A DNA stretch of 64,000 nt from assembly GCF_018130785.1 (NCBI RefSeq), contig NZ_JAFCJT010000002.1:62001-126000 (forward strand). The letters are read 5' to 3'. Source of the DNA: Bradyrhizobium liaoningense. GTDB taxonomy: Bacteria; Pseudomonadota; Alphaproteobacteria; Rhizobiales; Xanthobacteraceae. Shown one piece after another: positions 1-8,982 of this stretch (position 1 is the first letter of the stretch; every line of letters begins with the position of its first letter). The translations under genes and the position numbers were made by a program. Under the pieces are notes generated by a model that was not told the origin of the DNA, ran no database searches, and saw nothing but the letters and a program-made list of their open reading frames with translations.

Positions 1-71
1 ATCTCCTGGGGATGACCAAGCTGGAAGCCGACGAGCATCTGCGGCTGCGGAGCAAGCGCAAGCTGTCGTGA
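1..71 (+). CDS. C-terminal end of an unidentified protein (partial)
   Basis: The first bases hold the last 22 codons of a plus-strand gene that begins before the window. The frame opens at base 3 and ends in TGA at 69-71. The visible tail contains LLGMTKLEADEHLRLRSKRK, a short helix followed by a basic end. That is compatible with a small DNA-binding or antitoxin-like protein, but it is too short to assign a family. A repeat-rich intergenic region follows directly. Confidence 0.4.
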   Translation, partial: LLGMTKLEADEHLRLRSKRKLS

Positions 72-98
72 GGGGGGGGCTTACTATCCAATCCGTTA

Positions 99-199
99 TC
101 CTGAGGTGCTCGCGTAGCGAGCCTCGAAGGATGAGCGGCCGAGATGCCGCAGCCGGGCCGTCGCCCTTCGAGGGCCGCTGAAGAAGCGGCCACCTCAGG
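99..199. repeat. intergenic palindromic repeat, type A
   Basis: The outer arms CCTGAGGTG (100-108) and CACCTCAGG (191-199) are inverted. The interior carries further self-complementary pieces around CCTCGAAGG and CCTTCGAGG. This layout is typical of the short dispersed extragenic palindromes of Bradyrhizobium. It has no reading frame of its own and lies downstream of the partial gene, where its transcript could fold into a stable hairpin. Confidence 0.6.
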
Positions 200-235
200 G
201 TGACGGCGGTATATGGAGGCACGCCGCATCAACGT

Positions 236-315
236 CGTCATTGCGAGCGCAGCGAAGCAATCCAGAATCCCTCCGCGGTGAAATCCTGGATTGCTTCGCT
301 GCGCTCGCAATGACG
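236..315. repeat. perfect 30-bp inverted repeat, type B
   Basis: Bases 236-265 and 286-315 are perfect reverse complements over 30 bp around a 20-base loop. The outer ends read CGTCATTGCGAGCGCAGCG. A second, partly degraded copy lies at 11730-11846, so this is a dispersed repeat family and not a one-off terminator. It sits just beyond the 3' end of the HxlR gene and may also stop its transcription. Confidence 0.8.
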
Positions 316-337
316 GTGTGGCGGCAGTTGTGCGTCG

Positions 338-805
338 TCACGCCGACCGCCTGCGCGGCGGCGGCCGTAGCTTCACCATCGTGTCCGCGGGCGTGAGCAA
401 TCGCCCATCCTCCGCGCGCATTTCGAGCTTCCGGATCGGGCGGCCTTTCTCGCGATCGACGAGAACGGTCGCGATCTGCTCGGGGTGATCGTCGAATTCC
501 TCGCTCCATTGCCGGAGCGCGACCAGGATCGGAAAGGTGCCGCGGCCCTTCGGCGTCAGCACATACTCTTGATAGGCGCTGCCGTCGGAGGCGGGGGCGG
601 TGGCGAGAATGCCGTGGTCCACGAGTGAGCGCAGCCGGGCCGACAAGATGTTCTTGGCCATGCCGAGCTTGCTCTGAAACTCGCCGAAGCGGCGCAGCCC
701 GAACAGCGCCTCGCGGATGATCAGCAGGGACCACCAGTCGCCGATCGCTTCCAGTGACCGCGCGATCGGGCAGGAATCGCCCTCGAAGCTCGTTCGTTTC
801 ACCAT
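338..805 (-). CDS. HxlR-family transcriptional regulator
   Basis: This is a 155-residue winged-helix regulator of the HxlR (DUF24) type, usually a dimeric repressor responding to electrophiles, quinones or redox change. The N-terminal block contains GDSCPIARSLEAIGDWWSLL, and the recognition helix region reads KLGMAKNILSARLRSLVDHG (about residues 46-65). The wing follows with a tyrosine near YQEYVLTPKG. Its only cysteine is Cys12, just ahead of the DNA-binding domain, where family members often sense thiol-reactive compounds. It is divergent from the SDR gene at 927, with a strong inverted repeat between them, so autoregulation and control of the SDR are likely (inference). Family assignment is secure; the ligand is unknown. 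Confidence 0.9.
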   Translation of the reverse strand: MVKRTSFEGDSCPIARSLEAIGDWWSLLIIREALFGLRRFGEFQSKLGMAKNILSARLRSLVDHGILATAPASDGSAYQEYVLTPKGRGTFPILVALRQWSEEFDDHPEQIATVLVDREKGRPIRKLEMRAEDGRLLTPADTMVKLRPPPRRRSA

Positions 806-858
806 CGTCCTGGTCCTGTCGCGTTCGCCCGATTTCGGCGCCGATCACGCGCTTGTGT

Positions 859-913
859 GGTTGCATCATAAAACCATATGCCCTAGATGGCAACATAGTT
901 TTATTATGCAACC
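859..913. promoter_or_regulatory. operator-like inverted repeat between the HxlR and SDR genes
   Basis: GGTTGCATCATAAAAC (859-874) and GTTTTATTATGCAACC (898-913) are inverted with one mismatch in 16. Their centres lie 39 bp apart, close to four helical turns. The pair sits between the HxlR start at 805 and the SDR start at 927, and is AT-rich against a GC-rich background. Such half-sites fit dimeric HxlR regulators. The right arm covers the ATG at 906, which supports translation starting at GTG 927. Confidence 0.7.
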
Positions 914-926
914 ACTGGAGGCGAGC

Positions 927-1700
927 GTGAGACTGAAGAACAAGACGGCATTGATTACGGGCGGCAATAGCGGCATTGGCCTGGCGACGGCAAAGCTGTT
1001 CGTGGCCGAGGGCGCCAAGGTGATCATCACCGGGCGCAACAAGGAGACGCTGGAGGCCGCGGCGAAGGAGCTTGGCCCGAACGGGTTCGCGGTCGCAGCC
1101 GACGCCACCGACATTGCCGCCACCGAAGCCGCGATCAAGAAGGGCGCCGAAAAATTCGGCAAGCTAGACATCGTGTTTGCCAATGCCGGCATTCCCGGTG
1201 GCACGCCGCTCGGTTCGGCGACGCTGGAGGTTTTCGAGAAGGTCATCAGCACCAACCTCACCGGCGTGTTCTTCACGGTGCAGTCGGCGCTACCCTATCT
1301 CAACGACAATGCCTCGATCATCCTCAACGGCTCGGTGATCTCTGTCCTCGGCATTCCCGGCTATTCGGCCTACGGCGCCGCCAAGGCCGGTGTGCGCGCG
1401 ATGGCGCGGATCATGGCGTCGGAACTGTCGCCGCGCGGGATTCGCGTCAACGTCGTCGCGCCCGGCGCGATCCGCACGCCGATATGGGGCGCCGCGATCG
1501 CAACGCCGGAAGCGGAGAAGGCGTTCGAGAAGCGCATCGGGTTGTCGACACCGCTCGGGCGCATTGGTGAACCGGATCACATCTCGAAGACGGTGCTGTT
1601 CCTTGCGTCGGATGATGCCGCCCACATTCAGGGCCAGGAGATCTTCGTCGATGGTGGCGCGGTTGCCTCTCCCGCGGGCGCGCCGATCTATCGCGGCTGA
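927..1700 (+). CDS. SDR-family NAD(P)-dependent oxidoreductase
   Basis: A classical short-chain dehydrogenase/reductase of 257 residues, a cytosolic Rossmann-fold enzyme acting on carbonyls or alcohols. The cofactor motif TGGNSGIG is at residues 11-18, the NAG motif is in FANAGIPGG, and the catalytic YxxxK is in SAYGAAKAG. The C-terminal half shows the usual VNVVAPGAIRTP and FVDGG segments. GTG 927 was chosen because GGAG ends six bases before it; the in-frame ATG at 906 lies inside the operator repeat and has no good ribosome site. The gene is divergent from an HxlR regulator, which suggests inducible detoxification. The substrate cannot be read from sequence. Confidence 0.9.
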   Translation: MRLKNKTALITGGNSGIGLATAKLFVAEGAKVIITGRNKETLEAAAKELGPNGFAVAADATDIAATEAAIKKGAEKFGKLDIVFANAGIPGGTPLGSATLEVFEKVISTNLTGVFFTVQSALPYLNDNASIILNGSVISVLGIPGYSAYGAAKAGVRAMARIMASELSPRGIRVNVVAPGAIRTPIWGAAIATPEAEKAFEKRIGLSTPLGRIGEPDHISKTVLFLASDDAAHIQGQEIFVDGGAVASPAGAPIYRG

Positions 1701-1868
1701 TCAATGTTTGCGAAAATTGAATCGGTCGGTGCGGTTTGCGCCGACCGGTTGCTGCATCTCGCGGGCTGTGTTCCCCTGAACCTTCCGTGAGGCGTTGAAC
1801 CTTCGCTTGCGCTGCCAAGACCCTTCTACGGGCAGAGGGTCATAAGACTCATTTTCATGGAGCCCGTG

Positions 1869-2051
1869 ATGCCAAAGGCAGCTCGCATTTTTTCGTCGAT
1901 TTCAGCACCGCGTATTTACACCGAACGTTCCGCCATTCCCGCCAAGAGTTCCGAGACGTCCGAACTGATCGGCGTGGCACTTTTCTCTGGCATCGGCCTG
2001 TTCATTTCACTCGTGGCCGTCATCCTTGGCGTTCAGGGCGCCTGGTTTTAA
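1869..2051 (+). CDS. small single-pass membrane protein, unknown function
   Basis: A 60-residue protein with a polar N-terminal half rich in Ser, Ala and Ile, and a hydrophobic C-terminal half (about residues 33-58, LIGVALFSGIGLFISLVAVI) that can span the inner membrane once. ATG 1869 is preferred over ATG 1857 because GGAG lies six bases upstream of it. It stands alone between the SDR and azoreductase genes. No function is recognised; similar short proteins are, I believe, conserved among Bradyrhizobium strains. Confidence 0.6.
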   Translation: MPKAARIFSSISAPRIYTERSAIPAKSSETSELIGVALFSGIGLFISLVAVILGVQGAWF

Positions 2052-2111
2052 AGCTCAATCGAACTCTCAGCCGCCGCCGGTCTCCGGCAGCGGCTGGCGT
2101 CGGCGTAAGTG

Positions 2112-2720
2112 TTACGCCGCCTGCAGGCTGGTGGCAGCCTGAAGCGCGCCGGCCAGAGCCTTCTCACGATGCTCGGGGCCGACCTGGATGCCGTCGGCGA
2201 CGATGAATTCGGGGCTCGTGATGCCCATGAACGCGAACACGCCGCGCAGATAGGTTTCGAGATGCTCGAGCGATGCCGCGGGCGTACCCGGGCCGTAATA
2301 GCCGCCACGCGAGATCGCCACGATCACACGCTTGTTGCCGGCAAGGCCCTGCGGACCATTCGCGTCGTATTTGAAGGTCTTGCCTGCCACGAGGACGCGG
2401 TCGATCCAGGCCTTGAGCTGGCTCGGGATCGTAAAATTGTACATGGGCGCGCCGATCACGACGATGTCGGCATCGAGGAACTCGTTCAGCACCGCCGCGC
2501 TCGCGGCAAGGTCGGGTCCGAGTTCCGCCGGCGCCGGCGCGCCTTGCGCGGCCGCCAGATGCGAGCCGGAGAGGTGGGCGAGCGGGATCTGCGTCAAATC
2601 GCGATAGACGAGGTTGAGCGACGGCGTCGCCTGCCTGAGGCGGTCGACGATGGCGGCGGAAACCTGCCTGGAGACGGAGTGGGGGCCGAGAACGCTGGAG
2701 TCGATATGGAGGAGTTTCAT
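2112..2720 (-). CDS. azoR: FMN-dependent NADH-azoreductase
   Basis: A 202-residue flavodoxin-fold quinone/azo reductase, which transfers two electrons from NADH to quinones or azo compounds and avoids semiquinone radicals. It starts [18 protein letters not shown], where the Ser-rich loop binds the FMN phosphate. It continues with the flavin-contact segment [18 protein letters not shown] and with ISRGGYY. The ATG at 2720 gives the usual family length; longer upstream frames are spurious. A second HxlR regulator reads away from it, which supports an electrophile-responsive pair. Confidence 0.92.
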   Translation of the reverse strand: MKLLHIDSSVLGPHSVSRQVSAAIVDRLRQATPSLNLVYRDLTQIPLAHLSGSHLAAAQGAPAPAELGPDLAASAAVLNEFLDADIVVIGAPMYNFTIPSQLKAWIDRVLVAGKTFKYDANGPQGLAGNKRVIVAISRGGYYGPGTPAASLEHLETYLRGVFAFMGITSPEFIVADGIQVGPEHREKALAGALQAATSLQAA

Positions 2721-2803
2721 TGGATTCACCCATGGTATAGATTTGTAACCCGCACTACATGAGTGACTGTCAAAATCCCCGCAAGAACGCACTTTTTTGG
2801 GCC

Positions 2804-3214
2804 ATGGGCACATCATTGAAACCTGCACACACCGATTTGCCTGCACCACGGCTGCCGGATCCTGATCATGCCGACTGCCGCGGCGTGGCTTCGGTCCTGT
2901 CACGCGTCGGCGACAAATGGAGCGTGTTCGTCATCATGAACCTGAGCGACGGGCCAAAGCGCTTCAATGAGCTGAAGCGCATGATCAGCGGCATCTCGCA
3001 GCGGATGCTGACCCTGACGCTGCGCGGGCTGGAGCGCGACGGCCTCGTCACGCGGACGATCTTCCCGACCATTCCGCCGCGTGTCGATTACGAGCTGACA
3101 GACCTCGGCCGCGGCTTGCAACAGCCGGTGAAGGCGCTCGGGCAGTGGGCCATGGACCATCTGACGAAGATCGAGGCTGCACGGACGCAATTCGATCGGC
3201 GCAACGACACCTAG
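2804..3214 (+). CDS. HxlR-family transcriptional regulator
   Basis: A 136-residue winged-helix HxlR regulator, probably the repressor of the divergent azoreductase. The core includes [17 protein letters not shown], then the recognition helix [20 protein letters not shown] and a wing with VDYELTDLG. Cys25 is the only cysteine and lies just before the DNA-binding domain, as in YodB/HypR-like redox sensors. An upstream in-frame ATG at 2759 would add 15 residues with no family similarity. The final codons share CTAG (3211-3214) with the convergent dprA gene. Confidence 0.88.
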   Translation: MGTSLKPAHTDLPAPRLPDPDHADCRGVASVLSRVGDKWSVFVIMNLSDGPKRFNELKRMISGISQRMLTLTLRGLERDGLVTRTIFPTIPPRVDYELTDLGRGLQQPVKALGQWAMDHLTKIEAARTQFDRRNDT

Positions 3215-4329
3215 AGAAGCGACACCAATCCGCCGCCGTGGCGTTCGAGGCGCCCCGCAAGCTCCAGCTCCAGCAGCACAGTGCGCACGATCGCCGGCGA
3301 GGCGCCGGACATCCGCACGAGGTCGTCGATCGAGATGGGGGCAGGGCCGAGCAGGCCGGTGATCTGGTCGCGGTCGTGTCCTTGCGGATCGCTCTCGAAC
3401 GGCTCGCTGTCGGGCTCGCTCACCGGATGCATGATCGGCCGCTCCATGATCGGGGCGACAGCGTTGATGATGTCGGACGCTTCGGTGACGAGCATTGCGC
3501 CCTGCTTGATCAGGTCGTTGGTGCCGGCAGCGCGCGGGTCGAGCGGCGAGCCGGGCACCGCGAACACCTCGCGGCCCTGTTCGGCCGCCATGCGCGCGGT
3601 GATCAGCGAGCCCGAGCGGTGCGCCGCCTCCACCACGATCACGCCGAGCGCGGCGCCCGAGATCAGCCGGTTGCGGCGGGGAAAGTCGCGGGCGCGCGGC
3701 TCGTGGCCGAGCGGCATCTCGGAGATCGCCGCGCCCCGGGGATCGAGGATTGCTGCGAGGAGATCGCCATGCTCGGGCGGATAGATGCAATCATGTCCGC
3801 CGGCGAGCACGGCGATCGTGCCGCTCGCGACGCTGGCGCGATGCGCGGCCTGGTCGACGCCACGGGCGAGCCCGGAGATGATGATGAAGCCGGCCTCGCC
3901 AAGCTCGCGCGCGAGCTGGCCGGCGAATTTCAAGCCCGCGCCGGAGGCGTTGCGCGAACCGACGATGGCGATCATCGGCCGCATCAAGGTCGCGTTGTCG
4001 CCACGCACAGCGAGCAGCGGCGGCGCGTCGTCGATCATCGCCAGCCGCGCCGGATAGCCGACCTCGCCGGGCGCCCGCCAGGCGACACCGAATTTGCGGC
4101 TTGCGGCGAGCTCGGCTTTCGCCTCATCCGCGCTACAGATTCGCCCCGACCGCGACGCGCCGCCCCGGCGAGCCAGATCGGGCAGGCGCTCAAGCGCCTC
4201 ACGCGCGGTGCCGAAATGATCGACCAGCGAGCGGAAGGTGCGCGGTCCGACATTGTCGGAGCGGATCAGCCGCAGGCGGTCGATCCGCTCAGCCTCGGTC
4301 AGCTCTACGCTCGGATTGATGGCGTCCAC
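3211..4329 (-). CDS. dprA: DNA-processing protein DprA (DNA protecting protein)
   Basis: DprA binds incoming single-stranded DNA during transformation and loads RecA. After an N-terminal SAM-like region comes the extended Rossmann fold with [10 protein letters not shown] and the signature [35 protein letters not shown] follows, and a C-terminal winged-helix domain ends [11 protein letters not shown] 4329 gives 372 residues and has a strong AAGGAGA five bases upstream; in-frame ATG 4353 and TTG 4377 have weaker sites. In many alphaproteobacteria dprA directly follows plsY and precedes topA. Here an amidase and a patatin separate it from plsY, and topA is absent. Confidence 0.93.
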   Translation of the reverse strand: MDAINPSVELTEAERIDRLRLIRSDNVGPRTFRSLVDHFGTAREALERLPDLARRGGASRSGRICSADEAKAELAASRKFGVAWRAPGEVGYPARLAMIDDAPPLLAVRGDNATLMRPMIAIVGSRNASGAGLKFAGQLARELGEAGFIIISGLARGVDQAAHRASVASGTIAVLAGGHDCIYPPEHGDLLAAILDPRGAAISEMPLGHEPRARDFPRRNRLISGAALGVIVVEAAHRSGSLITARMAAEQGREVFAVPGSPLDPRAAGTNDLIKQGAMLVTEASDIINAVAPIMERPIMHPVSEPDSEPFESDPQGHDRDQITGLLGPAPISIDDLVRMSGASPAIVRTVLLELELAGRLERHGGGLVSLL

Positions 4330-4443
4330 GGCGTCTCCTTGCAGGGGCAGCATGGAACAACCTGAGGGCGTGGGCAACAGTGACGTGCGCTTGCGCGACC
4401 TCGCCCCGATGCTAAAAGCGATCCCAATAAAAAGGATGATGCC

Positions 4444-5688
4444 ATGATCTCACTCGCCGACCTCCAGCGCCGCATTGAAGCGGGCAAGCTTTCGCCCGAT
4501 GACGCCATCGCCCAGTCGCACGCGGCGATCGAGGCCAAGGAGAAGGACGTCCGCGCCTTCGTCCGGCACGACAAATCGGCGAAGGCGCAGGCCTCCGGCC
4601 CGCTGCGCGGCATCGCGGTCGGCATCAAGGACATCATCGACACCGCCAACATGCCGACCGAGATGGGCTCGGAGATCTATCGCGGCTGGCAGCCGCGCGC
4701 GGATGCGCCGGTCGTGATGATGCTGAAGCGGGCGGGTGCCACCATCATCGGCAAGACCACGACGACCGCGTTCGCCTCGCGCGATCCGACCCCGACGCTC
4801 AATCCGCACAATCCCGGCCATACGCCGGGCGGCTCGTCCTCGGGCTCGGCCGCCGCGGTTGGCGCCGGCATGATCCCGCTGGCGCTGGGCACCCAGACCG
4901 GCGGTTCGGTGATCCGGCCGGCGGCCTATTGCGGTGCTGCCGCGATCAAGCCGTCGTTCCGGATGCTGCCGACCATCGGCGTGAAGTGCTACTCGTGGGC
5001 GCTCGACACGGTGGGTCTGTTCGGCAGTCGCGCGGAGGATCTCGCACGCGGACTGCTGGCGATTACCAGGCGCACCGAATTCGACGGCATTGCCCCGGCG
5101 AAGGCGCCGCGCATCGGCGTGGTCCGGCAGGAGTTTGCCGAGGCCGTGGAGCCGGCGGCGGAGGAGGGCTTACAGGCTGCGATCAAGGCGGCCGAGAAGG
5201 CCGGTGCCAGCGTGAAGGCCATCGATCTGCCCGAGTCGGTGCAGGAGGCCTGGCGTATCCACCCGATCATCCAGGATTTCGAGGCGCATCGCGCGCTCGC
5301 CTGGGAGTTTTCGGAGCATCACGACGAGATCGCGCCGATGCTGCGCGAGAGCCTCGATGCGACCGTCGGCTTGACGCCGAAGGAATATGATGACGCACGC
5401 CGCATCGCCCGCCGTGGCCGCCGCGAGCTTGGCGAGCTGTTCGAGGGGTTTGACGTGCTGCTGACCTATTCGGCGCCGGGCACCGCGCCGGCCAAGGAGC
5501 TCGCCTCGACCGGCTCGCCCCGCTACAACCGGGTGTGGACGCTGATGGGCAATCCTTGCGTCAACGTGCCGGTGCTGAAGGTCGGCGGTTTGCCGATCGG
5601 CGTGCAGGTGATCGCGCGCTTCGGCAATGATCCGATGGCGTTGGCGTCCGCCTGGTTCCTGGAGAACGCGCTGGCGAAATCAGGCTAG
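4444..5688 (+). CDS. amidase-signature family amidase
   Basis: A 414-residue amidase-signature hydrolase that cleaves carbon-nitrogen amide bonds. The Ser-cisSer-Lys triad is visible: Lys62 in AVGIKDIID, the cis-Ser at about 131 in [12 protein letters not shown], and nucleophile Ser155 in [11 protein letters not shown]. It is shorter than GatA (about 490 residues) and lacks the GatA context; the true gatA is at 17390. It is therefore more likely a catabolic amidase of unknown substrate. It is transcribed alone between divergent dprA and convergent patatin, whose coding end overlaps its own by 9 bases. Confidence 0.88.
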   Translation: MISLADLQRRIEAGKLSPDDAIAQSHAAIEAKEKDVRAFVRHDKSAKAQASGPLRGIAVGIKDIIDTANMPTEMGSEIYRGWQPRADAPVVMMLKRAGATIIGKTTTTAFASRDPTPTLNPHNPGHTPGGSSSGSAAAVGAGMIPLALGTQTGGSVIRPAAYCGAAAIKPSFRMLPTIGVKCYSWALDTVGLFGSRAEDLARGLLAITRRTEFDGIAPAKAPRIGVVRQEFAEAVEPAAEEGLQAAIKAAEKAGASVKAIDLPESVQEAWRIHPIIQDFEAHRALAWEFSEHHDEIAPMLRESLDATVGLTPKEYDDARRIARRGRRELGELFEGFDVLLTYSAPGTAPAKELASTGSPRYNRVWTLMGNPCVNVPVLKVGGLPIGVQVIARFGNDPMALASAWFLENALAKSG

Positions 5689-6882
5689 CGCCGGCTCCGC
5701 AACGGGAGGGGCGCGTTGGGCATCAGTCGCCGTCGCGCCTTGCCCGAGCCAGCGCTCGGCGGCCTCGCGGCCGCTCCGGTGCAGCGTGCGAATGAAGCCG
5801 CGGCCGAGATCGGTGGATGAGCGTTGCGCAAGTCCCTCGACGGAGTCTTCGGCCGCGATCCTGGAGAGCCGCAGCGAAGGTGCAGCGGTTGCTCGCGCCC
5901 ATTCCAGCGCCGCGATCTCGGCGTTGAGGGCGGCGTTGGCTGCGACCTGGTCGAGCCTGCGGTCGATCGCGGCGAGCGTGATCGGCACGTAGCTGTCGCG
6001 CGTGGGCGTGACCTGAATCAGCAGCACGTCGGAGGTCGTCGATTCCTGCACCAGGCGCACCAGCGGCGGATTGCCGCCAAAGCCGCCATCCCAATAGGCC
6101 TCGCCGTCGATCTCGACGGCGCAGTGAACCAAGGGCGGACAGGTCGAGGCCAGCGCGACGTCGGTGGTGATGGAATCGTTGCGGAAGATCTGCTGCTGCC
6201 CATCGCGAATTCGCGTCGCGGCGATCAGCAGTTTGGGGCAGGCCGCGTCGCGCAAGGCGGCAAAATCGATGTCGCGCGACAGCGCCTGCCGCAGCGGATC
6301 GAGATCGAACGGATCGAACTGGCCGGAGCGCAGCGTCGGACCGAACGCGACCGAGCTTCCCGCCGGCGAGAATCCGCCGACCAGCATCAAGGAGCGGAAC
6401 GAGGCCTCGTGCATCAGCCGGACCCAGAACCGGTTCAGCCGCGAGCGAGCCGCTTCACGGCCGCCTTCGGCAAGGCCGGAGGCGAGCAGCAGCGCATTGA
6501 TGGCGCCGGCGCTGGCGCCGCTGATGGTGTCGATCTCGATCGACGGCTCTTCCAGCAGCCGCTCCAGCACGCCCCAGGTGAAGGCCGCAAAAGTGCCGCC
6601 GCCCTGAAGGGCTAGCGACAGTTTTTGCGGAGGCCATTGGTCGGAGCGTGGCTGCGCGGGTGCGACCGGCGCGGCCGCGGTCACGATCTCGACGCGAGCT
6701 ACGGCTTGCGCGACGGGCGCAGGCTGGGTCGCTCGCGGGGGAACGGGAGCAGGCTCTGGCGCGGGAGGCGGCGAGGGCGCATCGGACCAGACATTGGTCA
6801 TCGAGAGCAGCCGGCTTGCCGCGGTGCTGGAAGCACCGTGCGAACCAGGCCCGTCATGCGCGCCGACAATCTTCTCGCTCAT
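5680..6882 (-). CDS. patatin-like phospholipase family protein
   Basis: A 400-residue protein with an 85-residue Pro/Ala-rich N-terminal stretch followed by a patatin domain. The oxyanion glycine run is LALQGGGTFAAF (Gly94-96), the nucleophile elbow is SGASAGAINA (Ser124), and the Asp of the dyad lies in YWDGGFGGNPP. Such enzymes hydrolyse acyl esters of phospholipids. ATG 6882 was chosen over TTG 6891. There is no signal peptide, but the proline-rich leader could be a linker to membrane or partner. The gene lies between plsY and dprA on the same strand, so it may be a later insertion into that cluster. Confidence 0.9.
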   Translation of the reverse strand: MSEKIVGAHDGPGSHGASSTAASRLLSMTNVWSDAPSPPPAPEPAPVPPRATQPAPVAQAVARVEIVTAAAPVAPAQPRSDQWPPQKLSLALQGGGTFAAFTWGVLERLLEEPSIEIDTISGASAGAINALLLASGLAEGGREAARSRLNRFWVRLMHEASFRSLMLVGGFSPAGSSVAFGPTLRSGQFDPFDLDPLRQALSRDIDFAALRDAACPKLLIAATRIRDGQQQIFRNDSITTDVALASTCPPLVHCAVEIDGEAYWDGGFGGNPPLVRLVQESTTSDVLLIQVTPTRDSYVPITLAAIDRRLDQVAANAALNAEIAALEWARATAAPSLRLSRIAAEDSVEGLAQRSSTDLGRGFIRTLHRSGREAAERWLGQGATATDAQRAPPVAEPALA

Positions 6883-7030
6883 TCTGAGCAACCGCGTAAC
6901 GCCACTTCTGTGTCAGGATGACAGGCATGGAACCTGTTCGCCACTCCAGCCGAGAGTCGGCTGAGAGTTGCGAACAGGATTTGGCATATAATGCGGAGGG
7001 GTTGCGGCGGTATCCGGACTTTTTCCGGCT

Positions 7031-7627
7031 TTAAGCCTTTTCGCCGATCCGGCTTTCCTTGCCCGATTGCAGTCGCTTGATGTTCTCGCGATGCGCGTAG
7101 AACAGCAGCAGCGTCAGCACCGCGAACAGCGATGCGAGCGCGAGGTGACCGAACCACCACAGGAATATCGGGGTGATGAACGACGCCACCAGCGCGGAGA
7201 GCGAGGAGTAGCGGGTGGTGAAGGCGGTGGCGAGCCAAATCAGGCAGAACACGATTGCGCCCGGCCAGAACAGGCCGAGCAGAATGCCGATATAGACGGC
7301 GACGCCCTTGCCGCCTTTGAACTTCAGCCAGACCGGGAAGAGATGACCGAGGAAGGCGCCGAGCCCGGCGACCATGGCGGCGTTGGGGCCCGCGATGTAG
7401 CCGGCGATCACCACCGCTACCGTGCCCTTGAGCGCGTCGAACAGCAGGGTGCCCGCGGCAAGGCTCTTGCGGCCCGTGCGCAGCACATTGGTGGCGCCGA
7501 TGCTTCCGGAGCCGATCGAGCGGATATCCTGCGTGCCGGCGAGCCTGGTCAGAATCAGCCCGAACGGAATCGAGCCGAGGAGGTAGCCGATGACGAAGGC
7601 CACCGGCAGGAAGGCTTCAAGCCCCAT
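7031..7627 (-). CDS. plsY: glycerol-3-phosphate acyltransferase PlsY
   Basis: The inner-membrane PlsY transfers an acyl group from acyl-phosphate to glycerol-3-phosphate, the first step of phospholipid synthesis. The 198-residue protein has several hydrophobic spans and the family motifs [20 protein letters not shown] and [13 protein letters not shown]. The C-terminal HRENIKRL is also typical. ATG 7627 has GGAG eight bases upstream; the longer frame to 7663 adds a hydrophilic leader that does not fit. It follows the dihydroorotase-like gene and pyrB on the same strand, the usual alphaproteobacterial order. Confidence 0.95.
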   Translation of the reverse strand: MGLEAFLPVAFVIGYLLGSIPFGLILTRLAGTQDIRSIGSGSIGATNVLRTGRKSLAAGTLLFDALKGTVAVVIAGYIAGPNAAMVAGLGAFLGHLFPVWLKFKGGKGVAVYIGILLGLFWPGAIVFCLIWLATAFTTRYSSLSALVASFITPIFLWWFGHLALASLFAVLTLLLFYAHRENIKRLQSGKESRIGEKA

Positions 7628-7674
7628 GGCCGCATCTCCATGCTGAACCGCGACGCCACGCATGAATTTGCCCG

Positions 7675-8982
7675 TCAGACATGCTCGTACACCGTACGCC
7701 CGCCGACAATGGTGCGCACCACGCGGCCTGTAAAGCGGGCCTCGTCGAACGGGGTGTTCTTGCAGGGCGACTTCAGATCGGCGGGATCGACAACCCAGGG
7801 CACATCGGGGTCGATCACGATGACATCCGCCGGCGCGCCTGCGCGCAGGGTTCCGCCTGCCAGCCCGAGCAGCTCGGCGGGCCGCGTCGACATCGCCCTG
7901 ATCAGCGTCTTCAGTTCCATCTCGCCATTGTGCACGAGGCGCAGGCCCGCAGGGAGCATGGTCTCGAGACCGACGGCGCCGGGTGCGGCCTCCGCGAACG
8001 GCAGGCGCTTGACCTCGACGTCCTGCGGATTGTGGTCGGACATGATGACGTCGACGAGGCCGGAGGCCATCGCAGCGACCAGCGCGCGGCGGTCGTCCTC
8101 GGTGCGCAGCGGCGGCGACAGTTTCAGGAACGAACGGTAGGGACCGATGTCGTTCTCGTTCAGCGCAAGATGGTTGATCGAGACCGAGGCGCTGACGGCG
8201 AGCCCGGCGTCGCGGGCGCGCTTCAGCACGTCGAGGGAGTCGATGCAGGACAGCGAGGCCGCGTGATAGCGGCCACCGGTCAGTGCGACGAGGCGCATGT
8301 CGCGTTCCAGCATCACGGCCTCCGCCGCGTTGGGAATGCCCATCAGGCCGAGCCGCGAGGCGAACTCGCCTTCGTTCATCACGCCTTCGCCGACCAGATC
8401 GGGGTCCTCGGTGTGGTGCACGATCAGCGCGTCGAAGTCGCGGGCATAGGTCAGCGCGCGGCGCATCACCTGCGCATTGGTCACGCTTCTGTCGCCGTCG
8501 CTGAAGGCAACCGCGCCGGCGGCTTTCAGGAGGCCGAACTCGGTCATCTCTTCGCCGCGCATCCCCTTGGTCAGCGCGGCCATCGGCTGGATGTTGACGA
8601 TCGCGGTGTCGCGGGCGCGGCGCATCACGAAGTCGACGGTGGCCGAGTTATCGATCACCGGAGACGTATCGGGCTGGCAGATGATGGTGGTGATGCCGCC
8701 GGTCGCAGCCGCCTGGCTCGCGGAGGCAAAGGTCTCGCGGTGGCTGAAGCCGGGCTCGCCGACAAAGGCCCGCATGTCGACCAGGCCGGGCGCCACGACC
8801 TTGCCGGAGCAGTTGACGATGTCGGTGCCCTCGGGGACGCCGGCCGCGCCAATGCCGCGGCGCGTCTCGCGGATGGTGCCATCGGCGATGAGGACGTCGC
8901 CGACGCCGTCGAAATCCCTGCTGGGATCGACGACGCGGGCGTTGGCGAGCAGGATCGGGCGGCGGTCGGTCAGCATCGGCAT
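7675..8982 (-). CDS. pyrC: dihydroorotase-like protein encoded with pyrB (probably non-catalytic)
   Basis: A 435-residue amidohydrolase-fold protein in the pyrimidine pathway. Overall it matches class I dihydroorotase, with [27 protein letters not shown] and IMSDHNPQ. However, the metal-binding HxH and substrate Arg after the first strand are replaced: the usual D-x-HVHLREPG reads [10 protein letters not shown], so the two His are Arg71 and Phe73 and the Arg is Gly75. Loss of HxH is known in PyrC-prime/PyrX subunits that support aspartate carbamoyltransferase structurally. The ATG at 8982 shares one base with the pyrB stop (TGATG), implying translational coupling. Fold and context are secure; lack of activity is inferred. 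Confidence 0.88.
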   Translation of the reverse strand: MPMLTDRRPILLANARVVDPSRDFDGVGDVLIADGTIRETRRGIGAAGVPEGTDIVNCSGKVVAPGLVDMRAFVGEPGFSHRETFASASQAAATGGITTIICQPDTSPVIDNSATVDFVMRRARDTAIVNIQPMAALTKGMRGEEMTEFGLLKAAGAVAFSDGDRSVTNAQVMRRALTYARDFDALIVHHTEDPDLVGEGVMNEGEFASRLGLMGIPNAAEAVMLERDMRLVALTGGRYHAASLSCIDSLDVLKRARDAGLAVSASVSINHLALNENDIGPYRSFLKLSPPLRTEDDRRALVAAMASGLVDVIMSDHNPQDVEVKRLPFAEAAPGAVGLETMLPAGLRLVHNGEMELKTLIRAMSTRPAELLGLAGGTLRAGAPADVIVIDPDVPWVVDPADLKSPCKNTPFDEARFTGRVVRTIVGGRTVYEHV

